A DNA stretch of 64,000 nucleotides from Acidobacteriota bacterium (GCA_013289835.1 JABCZG010000018.1:39582-103581); one strand, 5' to 3'. Shown: positions 18,066-27,273, counted from the first letter of the stretch. Program-made: numbers and translations. Notes: generated by a model from the sequence alone, not told the origin.

Positions 18066-18176
18066 CAACTCTGAAATCCTTCCTCTTAAGAGTCTACGGA
18101 AAGTTCCAAAGGCGGTTCCAACCACGACTTCTCACCTCGCCCAGCTCCATTCCTACTGTCCACTGAAAACTCTTCC

Positions 18177-19856
18177 TCACGCCGGCACCGCCCCTCCCAC
18201 CGTCGCACTCGGCGGCGTATACGGCCCCGACGGCATCCCCGGCGCAATCACCGGCTGCAGCCGCCGGTAAACCACCAACGAAATCGCCCCAATTCCCCAG
18301 AACGCCGCGCCATACTTAAACACCCAGCCCACGTGCGGAATCATCGTGCACAGCCGCAACAGCACAAAACCCACCGCCATCCGCCCAATCAGCGGCCAAA
18401 TCTCTTGCGTCCGCCCCATCAACCATTGCCCAATCAACGCAGCCACCACAATCTGCCCAAAATACAGCGACGCATACCACAGGAAAAACGTCGAAATCCC
18501 AATGAACAATCCCACCACCGTCACGCACGCAATCAATGCCGCGATGGGAAGTCCGCATCCCACCAGTATCCCCAGCCCCGCCGACGCGCCATATCGCTCC
18601 GTGGATTTCACCGCCTCTTCCGCGAAGTTCGGCATCAGCGCGAACAGCACCAGCCCAAACAATATGTACGCCGCCGCCCAAATCACCTGCCAGATGTAGT
18701 AGCTGCCGTCGCGATACTCTTTTCTTCTCTCTATCTGCTTGAATTCCACCGGGGACGCTAGCTTCGCAGATGACGAAACCTCCGCCGGCTTGTCTCCCTC
18801 AAAATGAATCGGCCCGCCCACCTGCCCGTTCGCCCCGATTGTCATCGCGTGCCCTTTTTCCCGGATGCCGCCTTCCACCACGCCGCTGACGTTTACTTCC
18901 GTTCCAAAGAACAAAATGTCCCGCCCCAGGTGCCCGTCAATCGCCATCGTGTCGCCGAACATCGTCACGCTGCCTCCGACTTTTCCCGTCGACTCCACCG
19001 TCACCGCATCGCCGAACCACATCACGTTTCTCGTGACGGTTCCGGAAATCACTCCATTGTTCCCTGCGCCTCGCACATTCCCGTCCACTGTCCCGCGAAC
19101 CTGCAATAACCTCCCGGCGCAGATCACGTCTCCCGTCACGTGCCCGTCAATCTCAATGTCCTTCCCGGCCGCAAAAACATCGCCTTCCACCGTTCCTTCG
19201 ATCCGCACGCGCTCGCCGGACATATAGATATCGCCTTTGATGCTTTCGTCCTTGTTAACAGTAGGGCTTTGTCCGCCGCGATATTCCGTCGCCGAAGCCG
19301 CCGGCGCCACCGTCAGCACCGTGCAGAACCCCGCGAACACCAGCGCCAGCGCCGACCCGCGCCGGATGCGCCGCCGGAAGAACAACGCTCCCAGCCCCGC
19401 CAAGGTCAGCATCGCCAGCACCTCTAAGAGTGTGATCACGGATTGCCACCCTTTCCACATTGCGCCTTGAAAAATCAGCAGTCCCAGCAGGTTCGACCCG
19501 CCAAATCCCGCCTGTTCCAGTTGCTGTTGCCACGGCTGGATGTAACTCGTATACAGCGCGTAAGCTCCCGTGGCCGCCAGGCCAAATACCAGTCCCCAAA
19601 TCCATTGCATGGACTTGCGCGCCCTCTCCTGGAACTGCGCCAGCCTTGATGGCAGTGGCTCGTCTTCTTCCAGCATCGCTCGTGTCAGCAGCCGCGATTC
19701 GCGCTCCAGCGCCCGCAGCAGCGTTCGGCACGTGTCGCATTCCTGCGTGTGCGCGGACACTTCCATCCCCCGCGCGCGATCCAGTTGCCGCTCGACGTAC
19801 AGCAGGAGCGTCATTTCATCCAGATGCTTTCCATTGTCCTTCGGCACTTCGCTCAT
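18177..19856 (-). CDS. Anti-sigma factor fused to a bactofilin-like domain
   Basis: A 559-residue protein. The N-terminus is an anti-sigma zinc finger (H36-x3-C40-x2-C43 in AHTQECDTC) followed by a cytoplasmic helix. Three hydrophobic segments lie at about 84-185. Then comes a beta-helical region of polymer-forming (bactofilin-like) repeats at about 205-350, such as VRIEGTVEGDVFAAGKDIEI, GHVTGDVICAGRLLQVRG and TVTRNVMWFGDAVTVES. A block of four to five membrane helices follows (about 385-535). The start overlaps the stop of the sigma gene by 4 bases, so they form a pair. Bactofilins polymerise; placing one on an anti-sigma factor suggests sensing of envelope architecture, which is inference. 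Confidence 0.88.
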   Translation of the reverse strand: MSEVPKDNGKHLDEMTLLLYVERQLDRARGMEVSAHTQECDTCRTLLRALERESRLLTRAMLEEDEPLPSRLAQFQERARKSMQWIWGLVFGLAATGAYALYTSYIQPWQQQLEQAGFGGSNLLGLLIFQGAMWKGWQSVITLLEVLAMLTLAGLGALFFRRRIRRGSALALVFAGFCTVLTVAPAASATEYRGGQSPTVNKDESIKGDIYMSGERVRIEGTVEGDVFAAGKDIEIDGHVTGDVICAGRLLQVRGTVDGNVRGAGNNGVISGTVTRNVMWFGDAVTVESTGKVGGSVTMFGDTMAIDGHLGRDILFFGTEVNVSGVVEGGIREKGHAMTIGANGQVGGPIHFEGDKPAEVSSSAKLASPVEFKQIERRKEYRDGSYYIWQVIWAAAYILFGLVLFALMPNFAEEAVKSTERYGASAGLGILVGCGLPIAALIACVTVVGLFIGISTFFLWYASLYFGQIVVAALIGQWLMGRTQEIWPLIGRMAVGFVLLRLCTMIPHVGWVFKYGAAFWGIGAISLVVYRRLQPVIAPGMPSGPYTPPSATVGGAVPA

Positions 19857-20461
19857 GAAGCTCCTCCCGCCGCCAGCGCCGCGTTTCCTTCCAGCGCCTG
19901 CCGCAGCTCGTGCCGGGCTCGCAGCAGCACCACGCCCACAAAGGCGCGCCGCACTCCCAGCGCATCAGCAATTTCGTCGTAACTCATGTCCGAGTAATAG
20001 CGCATCACCAGCGCCATGCGCGCCCGCGCTCCCAGTTTATCCAGCGCTCGTCGCACTTCTTCGCTGCTTCTCTCTTCTATCAGCTTTTCCAGTTGGCTCG
20101 GGTCCGGATGTTCCAACGGCAGATTCTCCAGATCCCCCGTTTCCTTGTCCTGGCGAATCTTGCGCCGCCGCAGCATATCCCAGCAGTGGTTCGCTGCCAC
20201 CTTATAGAGCCATGCCGAGAACGACCGCGTCGAGTCGTACTGGTTCAGTTTGCCCTTTAATTTCATGAAAACTTCCATGGTGGCGTCTTCCGCATCCTCA
20301 CGGGTTGGAAGCGCACGGCGGCAAAACCGGAAGATCGCCGGAGCGTAGTCGTGATAGAGCTGCCCCCAAGCCTCGGCGTCACCCGCCCTGGCACGGGTGA
20401 TCACCTCCGTTGGTTCCGTTATTCCCGGCGCACTCATCCGGCCTGGTCTCAGCGTTTCCAT
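19853..20461 (-). CDS. ECF RNA polymerase sigma factor
   Basis: A 202-residue ECF sigma factor. Region 2 spans about 30-100 (YAPAIFRFCRRALPTREDAE, DATMEVFMKLKGKLNQYD, WLYKVAANHCWDMLRRRK) and region 4 about 135-190 (LDKLGARARMALVMRYYSDM, YDEIADALGVRRAFVGVVLL). The final residues are alanine-rich. The downstream anti-sigma gene overlaps it by 4 bases. ATG 20461 is the longest start; ATG 20437 (MSAPGITEPTEV) with AGG upstream is equally likely. Confidence 0.92.
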   Translation of the reverse strand: METLRPGRMSAPGITEPTEVITRARAGDAEAWGQLYHDYAPAIFRFCRRALPTREDAEDATMEVFMKLKGKLNQYDSTRSFSAWLYKVAANHCWDMLRRRKIRQDKETGDLENLPLEHPDPSQLEKLIEERSSEEVRRALDKLGARARMALVMRYYSDMSYDEIADALGVRRAFVGVVLLRARHELRQALEGNAALAAGGAS

Positions 20462-20957
20462 AGACTAGTACGCACCCCGGACCCAAAAACTTACCTGAAC
20501 TTAACAAATCGCAATAACCCACTCCCCGGCTATCCCTCCCAGGCTCAGCACTCTAGCAGAAACCGGCCAGGAGACTAAGCCTCGCAGCTATATCCCCAGC
20601 AATATCCGCCACAGGTCGGGACGCACCATTTTGCGGCCTCCACCTCGCTCCGCGACTATCAATTTTTCTGTTACATGGAATGAAATTCATTATCCTTGAC
20701 ACTTTGCGCAAGAAAGGGTTAAAAGTCACTCTACCAAGCCATTTTTGGCCTGAGTGCTGTATCGTTTTTGAACCGAAAAGGGAGCGAGCGGGTCCGGGGA
20801 GCTTGTTCTCGTTTTCAGCACTTGGTTCAGCGTCTTGAATCAATGCCGAACGGTTCGCAATGCGACATTTCAGCCATTTTTTCGTTTTCCAAGCATGTGG
20901 TCGAGAGGCCGCAGGCGGGTGCTATTTTTTGATCTCGATAAGGGGGGTGTTGATATC
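20462..20957. other. Divergent intergenic region between sigma factor and Oar-like receptor
   Basis: This 496-base gap lies between the start of the second sigma gene and the true start of the TonB receptor. It holds one palindrome and one promoter candidate (listed separately). Between 20745 and 20835 GTGCTG and CAGCAC are in inverted arrangement and could form a hairpin in the receptor's long leader. No further gene was recognised. Confidence 0.5.
20679..20724 (+). promoter_or_regulatory. Promoter and palindromic operator candidate for the TonB receptor
   Basis: TTGACA (20696-20701) and TTAAAA (20719-20724) are separated by 17 bases, a good sigma-70-type arrangement in otherwise GC-rich DNA. 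Immediately upstream is a perfect palindrome AATGAA-A-TTCATT (20679-20691), positioned where an activator or repressor could bind. Confidence 0.5.
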
Positions 20958-23900
20958 ATGAGGCGCCTGGTTCTTGCAATCCTTGTAGTTCTTTCACTAG
21001 GAGTGGCTGCGAACGCACAGACGTTTCGCGGTTCCATCAACGGAACAGTAACCGATCCTTCCGGCGCGGTGATTCCAAACGCCGCCGTAAAAGCCACGGA
21101 AAACGCCACTGGAATTGATCACAATACCGTCACCACCAGTGACGGGGCCTTTGCTTTCCAGGATATTCCGCTCGGCTTCTATAAAGTCACCGTCACGGCG
21201 TCGGGCTTCCCCGCGTACACCGTGGATAAGGTCGAAGTCGAAGCCGGCTCCATCTACACCCTGCCGATCAAGCTCTCTATGCAACAGCAGTCCACCACCG
21301 TGGAAGTCTCCGCTGCGGCCCTCTCTCTCGACACCACTACCCAGACGCAGAACATGACCATTACCTCCGATGTCATTCAGGATATGCCACTGAACGGACG
21401 CGACTTTACCCAGATGATCGCCGTCGCACCCGGCTATGGCGGTTACTCCGTGGGTGGCTTCGGCTCTCTCAACGGCACCCGCCCCAATCAGATGAATTGG
21501 CAAATCGACGGCGTGGACAACAACGACTTCTGGCACAACATCCCGGCCGTCAACCAGGGTGGCGTTTCGGGAATAGCCGGTATCGTCTTGCCGATCGATG
21601 CCATCGATGAATTTTCCGCACAGACGCAGTCGGGCGCCGAAGCCGGGCGCAATGCCGGCGGCACGGTAAACCTCGTCGTTAAGTCCGGTGGCAACCAGAT
21701 TCACGGTTCCGTCTACTACTACAACCGCAACGAATTTTATGCTGCGCACTCGCCCTTTTTTGTTGCCAGTTCTGCTGTTCCCAAAGCACCTCCGCTGCGC
21801 AACGAGAACTATGGCCTCTCCCTAGGCGGGCCATTCATCAAGAACAAGGCGTTTTACTTCATCAGTTATGAAAAGCAGCAGTACATCATTGGCTTGTCGG
21901 GCCTCGCCACTGATCCTTCTGACGCGTGGGTTACTACAGCGCTAGACCTGCTCAACAACCCTCTATGTGCGCCGGTGACAGCCGCTTGCCCAAATAGAAA
22001 GTACGGCTCCTACGCCCCGGTTACGGAAAGTACACTCTCCGCGGCCCTGATTGGCCCGAACGGCTTCTGGCCAAGGAACTTGATCGGCAGCCTCCCCGCC
22101 ACTCTCGATAATTTCTTTAGCCCCATCGCTTCCACGGGCTACAGTTACAACGGCGTCGCTAAGGTGGATTACAACATCACCGACAAGCACCGCCTCTCTT
22201 TCCGTTGGTTCGGCGGACAAGGCAGCCAGACCGCCCCGACTGGCGGCAGCCCGGCATTAGGAACGGCCAGCTCGAACTTGCATGACTATTTCGAAGTCGC
22301 GCCCATCCACGTTTATAACTATTCGTTGGTCCTCAACTCCACCTTTACCTCGAAACTGACCAACCAAGTGCTCGTCGGAGCAAACTACTTCAACCAGCTT
22401 TTTCATGACTTCGATAACGGCTTTAATACCAAAGCCATGGGTTTGTTCCTAAGTCCCGATGCCACGGATCACGGGCAGCCCATTCTTGGAGCTCCAAACA
22501 TCGTCATTTCCCCTGCCGCTGGAACGGCAGCCGGTGCCGGCTTCGAACAAATCGGAATCACCCCGCCGGAAGGTCGCAATGACATCACCTGGCACTTGAC
22601 GGATATCGTTTCTTACAGCACCGGCAATCACCAATTACGCTTTGGGGGTGAGTTCCGCCAGGCTCGCGTGGATGAGTTCTATCATCGCCGCGGGACGGGA
22701 CAGTTCGTCTTTGACGGTACCCAGGGACCTTGGGACACGGCTGCAGGATGCAACGTCCTCCCTCCTGCCCAGGCCCCCAGCGGGTGCAGCACGTTGGCAA
22801 GCGGAAACTTACTCCCCACCGCGGAAGCTCTGGCCGATTATCTTGCCGGCGACGTTTCGACCTCTACCATCACCGTTGGCAACCCGGAACGCTTCGTGAA
22901 GGTAAATGCCTTCAATTTCTTCGCTGGCGACAATTGGCAATTAACCAAGAAGTTGAACCTGAATCTGGGCCTGCGCTACGAATACTTCGGGCCACTTCAT
23001 AGCAGCGCTACCAATGACCTCGCCGTCTATGTTGTGGGAACAGGACTCCAGCTCCAGGGCGCCGGTATTAACAACATTTTCCCGCCCGACAAAAACAACT
23101 TCGCGCCTCGGATTGGTTTTGCCTATCAGCCCATGGCTAAGGCCGATTTGGTCGTGCGCGGCGGCATCGGCGTCTTTTACGATCAGATCAATATGAACCC
23201 CTTCCTCGACTTCCGTCCTCCCCTCAGTGGCGCGGCGGATGGCTTGGAAGACAATCCCTTCGGCCCAGACGCTGTCTCCGTGTATACGCGGAATGCCTAT
23301 AACTGGCAGACCATCCAGACCGGAGGCGCTTCCATTTTTCCGGGGGTCGTTGCCTGCGCCAATCCCACTTGCACAAACGTTTCGGGCCTCAGTGCCTTCT
23401 CCGTCAACCAGAATTTCCGTACTCCCTATTTCTTTAACTACAACTTGCAGGTGGAGAAGAGCTTCGGCAACTTTGCCGTCTGGCAAATCGGATATGTTGG
23501 CAGCGAGGGGCGCAAGCTCAGTGTCATGCTGAATCTGCCAACGACCGGAACGAATTTTGGCTCCATCATCCAGCAGAACAGCATCGGCACGTCCAATTAC
23601 AACGCCCTGCAAACCACCTATAAGATTCGCACATGGCACGGCCTGACCTCTCAGTTCTCTTTCACTTGGGGACACTCTTTGGATGAGGTCAGTGAATACC
23701 GCGCCGTCATCCCCCCCACCCTCAATCCCAAGGACATCTATGGCAACAGTGACTACGATACCCGGCGTCTCTTCACTACGAGTATCCTTTACGACGTGCC
23801 GAAGGCTCCCTGGGCGCATGGCTGGTCCAACAGGCTCGTCAACGGGTGGCAAGTCAGCAGCCTCTGGAACTTCCACAGCGGGCAACCCTCGGACGAGGTT

Positions 23901-24341
23901 CCCCTGGGTCTAGACCTGATAGGCAACCCGTATGCTGGAATTTCACATACCTTCTCGGCCGCCAATGGCGGAGAGCAGTGGTGGAATCCGGCCGCGTTTG
24001 CTGTCCCGGCCGTAGGCTCGCCTGGTAATCTGGCCCGCAACAAATTCTACGGCCCCGGTTTTGAAGACATAGACCTCTCTGTGATCAAAAACATTCCGAT
24101 CACGGAACGAGTCAGGGTCCAGCTTCGTGCCGAAATCTTTAACCTCGCCAACCGCATCAATTTGGCCTCCGGACCTGGATCGGTCGGAAGCAGTTGCGGC
24201 ACATCCACGCCGGGTGCCCCCTGCAATTTCACTGCGGGATTCGGCAAAGTCAGCGACACCATCGGCGACTTCAACGGCGCTCCCGGCATCGGTCCCGGCG
24301 AAGCCTTCAACATGCAACTCGTGGCCAAGATCATCTTCTAG
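20958..24341 (+). CDS. Oar-like TonB-dependent receptor with carboxypeptidase-regulatory domain
   Basis: An outer-membrane beta-barrel of 1127 residues. A signal peptide (LVLAILVVLSLGVAANAQ) is followed by a carboxypeptidase-regulatory-like domain (about 22-105; FRGSINGTVTDPSGAVIPNA, FAFQDIPLGFYKVTVTASGF), a plug-like domain (about 115-230; LPLNGRDFTQM-type segment, QIDGVDNND) and a long barrel with many aromatic strand ends, finishing in IIF. Such proteins import large substrates with TonB energy, or anchor surface structures. ATG at 20958 is chosen because the signal peptide begins there and AAGGGGG lies upstream. It is followed by a strong terminator, so it is a single-gene unit. Confidence 0.93.
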   Translation: MRRLVLAILVVLSLGVAANAQTFRGSINGTVTDPSGAVIPNAAVKATENATGIDHNTVTTSDGAFAFQDIPLGFYKVTVTASGFPAYTVDKVEVEAGSIYTLPIKLSMQQQSTTVEVSAAALSLDTTTQTQNMTITSDVIQDMPLNGRDFTQMIAVAPGYGGYSVGGFGSLNGTRPNQMNWQIDGVDNNDFWHNIPAVNQGGVSGIAGIVLPIDAIDEFSAQTQSGAEAGRNAGGTVNLVVKSGGNQIHGSVYYYNRNEFYAAHSPFFVASSAVPKAPPLRNENYGLSLGGPFIKNKAFYFISYEKQQYIIGLSGLATDPSDAWVTTALDLLNNPLCAPVTAACPNRKYGSYAPVTESTLSAALIGPNGFWPRNLIGSLPATLDNFFSPIASTGYSYNGVAKVDYNITDKHRLSFRWFGGQGSQTAPTGGSPALGTASSNLHDYFEVAPIHVYNYSLVLNSTFTSKLTNQVLVGANYFNQLFHDFDNGFNTKAMGLFLSPDATDHGQPILGAPNIVISPAAGTAAGAGFEQIGITPPEGRNDITWHLTDIVSYSTGNHQLRFGGEFRQARVDEFYHRRGTGQFVFDGTQGPWDTAAGCNVLPPAQAPSGCSTLASGNLLPTAEALADYLAGDVSTSTITVGNPERFVKVNAFNFFAGDNWQLTKKLNLNLGLRYEYFGPLHSSATNDLAVYVVGTGLQLQGAGINNIFPPDKNNFAPRIGFAYQPMAKADLVVRGGIGVFYDQINMNPFLDFRPPLSGAADGLEDNPFGPDAVSVYTRNAYNWQTIQTGGASIFPGVVACANPTCTNVSGLSAFSVNQNFRTPYFFNYNLQVEKSFGNFAVWQIGYVGSEGRKLSVMLNLPTTGTNFGSIIQQNSIGTSNYNALQTTYKIRTWHGLTSQFSFTWGHSLDEVSEYRAVIPPTLNPKDIYGNSDYDTRRLFTTSILYDVPKAPWAHGWSNRLVNGWQVSSLWNFHSGQPSDEVPLGLDLIGNPYAGISHTFSAANGGEQWWNPAAFAVPAVGSPGNLARNKFYGPGFEDIDLSVIKNIPITERVRVQLRAEIFNLANRINLASGPGSVGSSCGTSTPGAPCNFTAGFGKVSDTIGDFNGAPGIGPGEAFNMQLVAKIIF

Positions 24342-24363
24342 CCAACCTACTCTCTCTTTCCGG

Positions 24364-24400
24364 ATGCGCCGTGGGGAACCTCCCACGGCGCATTCGCTTT
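24364..24400 (+). terminator. Rho-independent terminator after the TonB receptor
   Basis: ATGCGCCGTGGG (24364-24375) pairs with CCCACGGCGCAT (24382-24393) around a short loop, followed by TCGCTTTT. Confidence 0.85.
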
Positions 24401-24674
24401 TCTGCGCTCCCTCCGGCCCCGGCGCCAAGCCCCTCGATCCCACCCAGGGGACACTCCTATCGAGCTAAGGTATGGACATTCGTTTCTCAGCCCTGCGTGT
24501 GTCTGGGAACTCTGTCCCTTCACTCGCACTGCGGCGAGACTTTCATCCATCTAAGAGACGGAACATTCTTAAAGAGCCTTAACCACTAAGTACTAAGGAC
24601 TAACAACTAAGAACTCTCTCCACTCGCCTAGCCCCTGCCCCGCCAACCACTTGCAAATTTGCCCCAACTTTTTA

Positions 24675-24704
24675 TTGACAAGTATGATACTCTTATGGTA
24701 ATAT
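24675..24704 (+). promoter_or_regulatory. Sigma-70-type promoter with internal palindrome upstream of der
   Basis: TTGACA (24675-24680) and TAATAT (24699-24704) stand 18 bases apart. The spacer begins with the palindrome AGTAT-G-ATACT (24681-24691), where a repressor could block the promoter. The predicted transcript would have a leader of about 275 bases before der. Confidence 0.55.
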
Positions 24705-24811
24705 AAGTCGTGATCGTCAGCCTCCATCCCCGGCCAGCCTCTCTCTGTCGTAGCCACAACGAAAACCGCATCCCCGTCCCCCGCGCGAAACGAACACTAA
24801 CTCCTTTAGCG

Positions 24812-24890
24812 GCAACACTTATGGACCTCCCCGCAAGTGTTGCAAATAAACGACTTACGCCAAAGCTAAACCCTTCAGATGCAACACTTA
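24812..24890 (+). repeat. Three copies of GCAACACTT in the der leader
   Basis: GCAACACTT at 24812-24820 and its exact complement AAGTGTTGC at 24835-24843 form a 9 bp inverted repeat, and a third direct copy GCAACACTT(A) occurs at 24881-24889. In RNA the middle copy could pair with either flanking copy, giving alternative hairpins; as DNA they could be protein-binding sites. Confidence 0.55.
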
Positions 24891-24989
24891 CAAAAAACTG
24901 GGGGGAGGGTGCCGCTCCAACTACTAACTGTCGGCTGTCATCTCGGTTCCCCTGCGCTACACTGGAGAACTGCACCATCTCCCAAATTC

Positions 24990-26618
24990 ATGACTACACT
25001 TCTTCTATCTCTCGTGATCGTCGGACGCCCCAACGTAGGCAAGTCCACGCTTTTCAATCGTCTGACCGGTACGCGCCGCTCCATCGTCACCAACGAGCCC
25101 GGCATCACCCGCGACCGCATCTACGGCAAAGCCGAATGGCGCGGCCGCGCCCTCGAGATTGTTGACACCGGAGGGATAGTCCCTGACGATAAAGCCCTCA
25201 TCCCGCAGGAAATCCTCCGCCAGGCCCACGTCGCAATTAAAAAGGCGGCCCTGCTCGTCCTGGTCGTGGATAGCCAGGCCGGCCTCACCCCACTCGACGA
25301 AGAACTCGCTCGGCTCCTGCGCACTACCGGCAAGCCGTTTGTGATCGCCGTCAACAAAGTGGACGCCATGTCGCAGGAAGGAAACGCCGCCGTCTTCCAC
25401 CGCATCGGCGTCCCCGTTTTTCCCATCGCCGCCGAACACGGCACCGGCGTGGACGATCTCTTGGACCACGCCCTCGCCCAGATTTATCCGACCGATCCTC
25501 TTGTAGGGGCGCAGCATGCTGCGCCCTTGCCGCGTACCGAGGCTGTCTCCGGCGACGCAACCGAGGAATCCGAACCCGCCGTAATCGAGGTGGCCATCAT
25601 CGGCCGCCCCAACGTCGGAAAATCCACCCTTCTTAATCGCATGGTGGGCGAAGAACGCTCCATCGTCTCGCCCATTCCCGGAACCACCATGGACAACGTG
25701 GACACCGAAATCACGCGCGGCGACTACACCTATCGCTTCGTGGATACCGCGGGAATTCGCCGGAAGGGAAAGACCACGCTCGTCGCGGAAAAGCTCAGCG
25801 TCGTGATGGCTCGCCGCGGCCTCGAACGCTGCGACGTCGCGCTCCTAGTCGTGGATGGTGAACAGGGCGTCACGCAGGGCGATGCGCAAATCGCCAGTTA
25901 CGCGGAAGAGTCCGGCCGCTCCGTCGTCATCGTTATCAATAAGTGGGATCTCTCCGTCGAAGCTGCGCGCAACGCGGGCATTCGCGACGCCGCCACCGCA
26001 AAGGGCAAGGCCAGCCGCAGGCCCGGCGAGCGCCACAAGCCGGAAAATTTTGACTCCGGCCGCATGATGTTTGAATACGATAAAATGATCCGCGGGAAGC
26101 TAAAATTCCTGAGTTACGCGCCCATTGTTTTTCTTTCCGCCAAAACCGGCGAGCGCGCCGACAAACTTTTCCCGTTGATTAATCAGTGCTGGGAAGCGCG
26201 CCGCCGCCGCATCGCTACGCCGGCGCTCAACAATTGGCTCAAGGAAGACGTCGATCTTCAGCGCGGCACCACGCCGGGCGCCCGCCCCGTGCGCATCTAT
26301 TACATCACCCAGGCGAAAATCGGCCCGCCCACATTCTTGATGTTCACCAATCAAAAAGCGCCATTGCATTTCAGCTACGAGCGTTTCCTCGAAAATCAGT
26401 TGCGCGCAAAATTCGATTTCGTCGGCACGCCCATCCGCTTCGTCCAGCGCCTCCGCAAGCGCGGCGACAAATCCGCGCTCGACGAAAAACCGTCACGCGC
26501 GGAAAAAACGTCACGCTTCAACAAATCCCGCCGCGCGGACAAATCTTCCAGAGGCCACGGTTCCTCGCGCGGCACAAAACCCTCGCGAGGCGGCAACTCT
26601 TCGGACGGCGACGAATGA
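24990..26618 (+). CDS. der: Ribosome biogenesis GTPase Der (EngA)
   Basis: Der assists assembly of the 50S ribosomal subunit. Two GTPase domains are seen: G1 motifs VGRPNVGKST near both domain starts (about residues 10 and 205), DTGG and DTAG G3 motifs, and NKVD and NKWD G4 motifs. A KH-like domain follows (to about 485). The C-terminus carries a basic tail of about 50 residues with repeated SR/SK/RG-rich blocks (KPSRAEKTSRF, SSRGTKPSRGG). ATG at 24990 (MTTLLLSLVIVGRPNVGK) is chosen since the first P-loop normally follows the start directly. The linker between G domains contains an inserted palindrome encoding VGAQHAAPLP. Confidence 0.95.
   Translation: MTTLLLSLVIVGRPNVGKSTLFNRLTGTRRSIVTNEPGITRDRIYGKAEWRGRALEIVDTGGIVPDDKALIPQEILRQAHVAIKKAALLVLVVDSQAGLTPLDEELARLLRTTGKPFVIAVNKVDAMSQEGNAAVFHRIGVPVFPIAAEHGTGVDDLLDHALAQIYPTDPLVGAQHAAPLPRTEAVSGDATEESEPAVIEVAIIGRPNVGKSTLLNRMVGEERSIVSPIPGTTMDNVDTEITRGDYTYRFVDTAGIRRKGKTTLVAEKLSVVMARRGLERCDVALLVVDGEQGVTQGDAQIASYAEESGRSVVIVINKWDLSVEAARNAGIRDAATAKGKASRRPGERHKPENFDSGRMMFEYDKMIRGKLKFLSYAPIVFLSAKTGERADKLFPLINQCWEARRRRIATPALNNWLKEDVDLQRGTTPGARPVRIYYITQAKIGPPTFLMFTNQKAPLHFSYERFLENQLRAKFDFVGTPIRFVQRLRKRGDKSALDEKPSRAEKTSRFNKSRRADKSSRGHGSSRGTKPSRGGNSSDGDE
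25502..25528 (+). repeat. REP-like palindrome inserted in frame in der
   Basis: GGGCGCAGCATGCTGCGCCC (25507-25526) is a perfect 20-base palindrome, flanked by TGTAG on the left. The 27-base block that includes the flank recurs, in the opposite orientation, around 28374-28401 downstream of surE. Here it is read in frame in the non-conserved linker between the two GTPase domains. Confidence 0.85.
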
Positions 26619-26687
26619 TCCCCTCTACAGCATTGCCGCGCAAACTGCTACGATAGCGGCGTCCCCCTTCCGGCGGGTCTTCAACGA

Positions 26688-27083
26688 ATGCCAAACAACG
26701 GCACAGCCGCAAAAGTCGCTACCGAGGAGCGGCTCTATCGCATCGGAGACGTAAGCCGCTTGGCGGCGGTGAAAGCGTTCGTCCTGCGCTATTGGGAATC
26801 GGAATTTCCCATGCTTCAGCCGGTGAAGAATTCCAACGGCCAGCGCCTCTACCGCCAGGAAGACGTGGACATGGTCTTCCGCATCAAGCGCCTCCTCTAT
26901 GACGAAGGATTCACGATTGCCGGCGCCCGCCGCCACTTGCAGGAACACGCTGGAGCGATAGAAAGCGAATCCCCTTCAGGTCACGCGTCCGCGGGAGGCG
27001 CCGCACAGCTCTTGAGCCGCAAAATGCTGCTCGATTTGCGCGATACGCTGCGGGCTTTCTTGACGCTTCTCGAACGGCGGTGA
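26688..27083 (+). CDS. MerR family transcriptional regulator
   Basis: A 131-residue regulator with a MerR winged-helix domain (about 14-85): RLYRIGDVSRLAAVKAFVLR, YWESEFPML, GQRLYRQEDVDMVFRIKRLL. The C-terminal half is short and has no metal- or drug-binding domain, which is the pattern of the small MerR proteins often found beside ihfA/tRNA loci. It lies 69 bases after der and 74 bases before tRNA-Pro. Its ligand and targets are unknown. Confidence 0.88.
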   Translation: MPNNGTAAKVATEERLYRIGDVSRLAAVKAFVLRYWESEFPMLQPVKNSNGQRLYRQEDVDMVFRIKRLLYDEGFTIAGARRHLQEHAGAIESESPSGHASAGGAAQLLSRKMLLDLRDTLRAFLTLLERR

Positions 27084-27157
27084 TAGCCTTGTAGGTGCAG
27101 TTGCTACTGCGATTCGGCCCTCTCGATCTTCTGCCGCTTCGTTGTCAGCCTACCGGT

Positions 27158-27234
27158 CGGGGCGTAGCGCAGTCTGGTAGCGCGCACGCTTGGGGTGCGT
27201 GAGGTCCCCGGTTCAAATCCGGGCGCCCCGACCA
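27158..27234 (+). tRNA. tRNA-Pro (GGG anticodon)
   Basis: A complete cloverleaf: acceptor CGGGGCG/CGCCCCG, D arm with GCGC stems, anticodon stem CACGC/GCGTG with loop TTGGGGT (anticodon GGG), T arm CCCCGGTTCAAATCCGGG-type, and encoded CCA (27232-27234). A CTTTTT run follows directly. Confidence 0.96.
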
Positions 27235-27273
27235 CTTTTTGTTCTGATTGCTCTCATTTCGAAGGTAAGTCCT

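Larger units (their letters stand above)
24342..24989. other. 648-base intergenic region upstream of der
   Basis: This gap contains a terminator, a promoter with an internal palindrome, and an inverted repeat (listed separately). Short imperfect ACTAAG repeats lie at about 24580-24612. No convincing protein-coding gene was found; short reading frames here lack ribosome sites or recognisable domains. Confidence 0.5.

Noticed and set aside
24580..24612. Imperfect ACTAAG repeats
   Set aside because: Three short irregular copies without constant spacing; not a CRISPR or regular tandem array.
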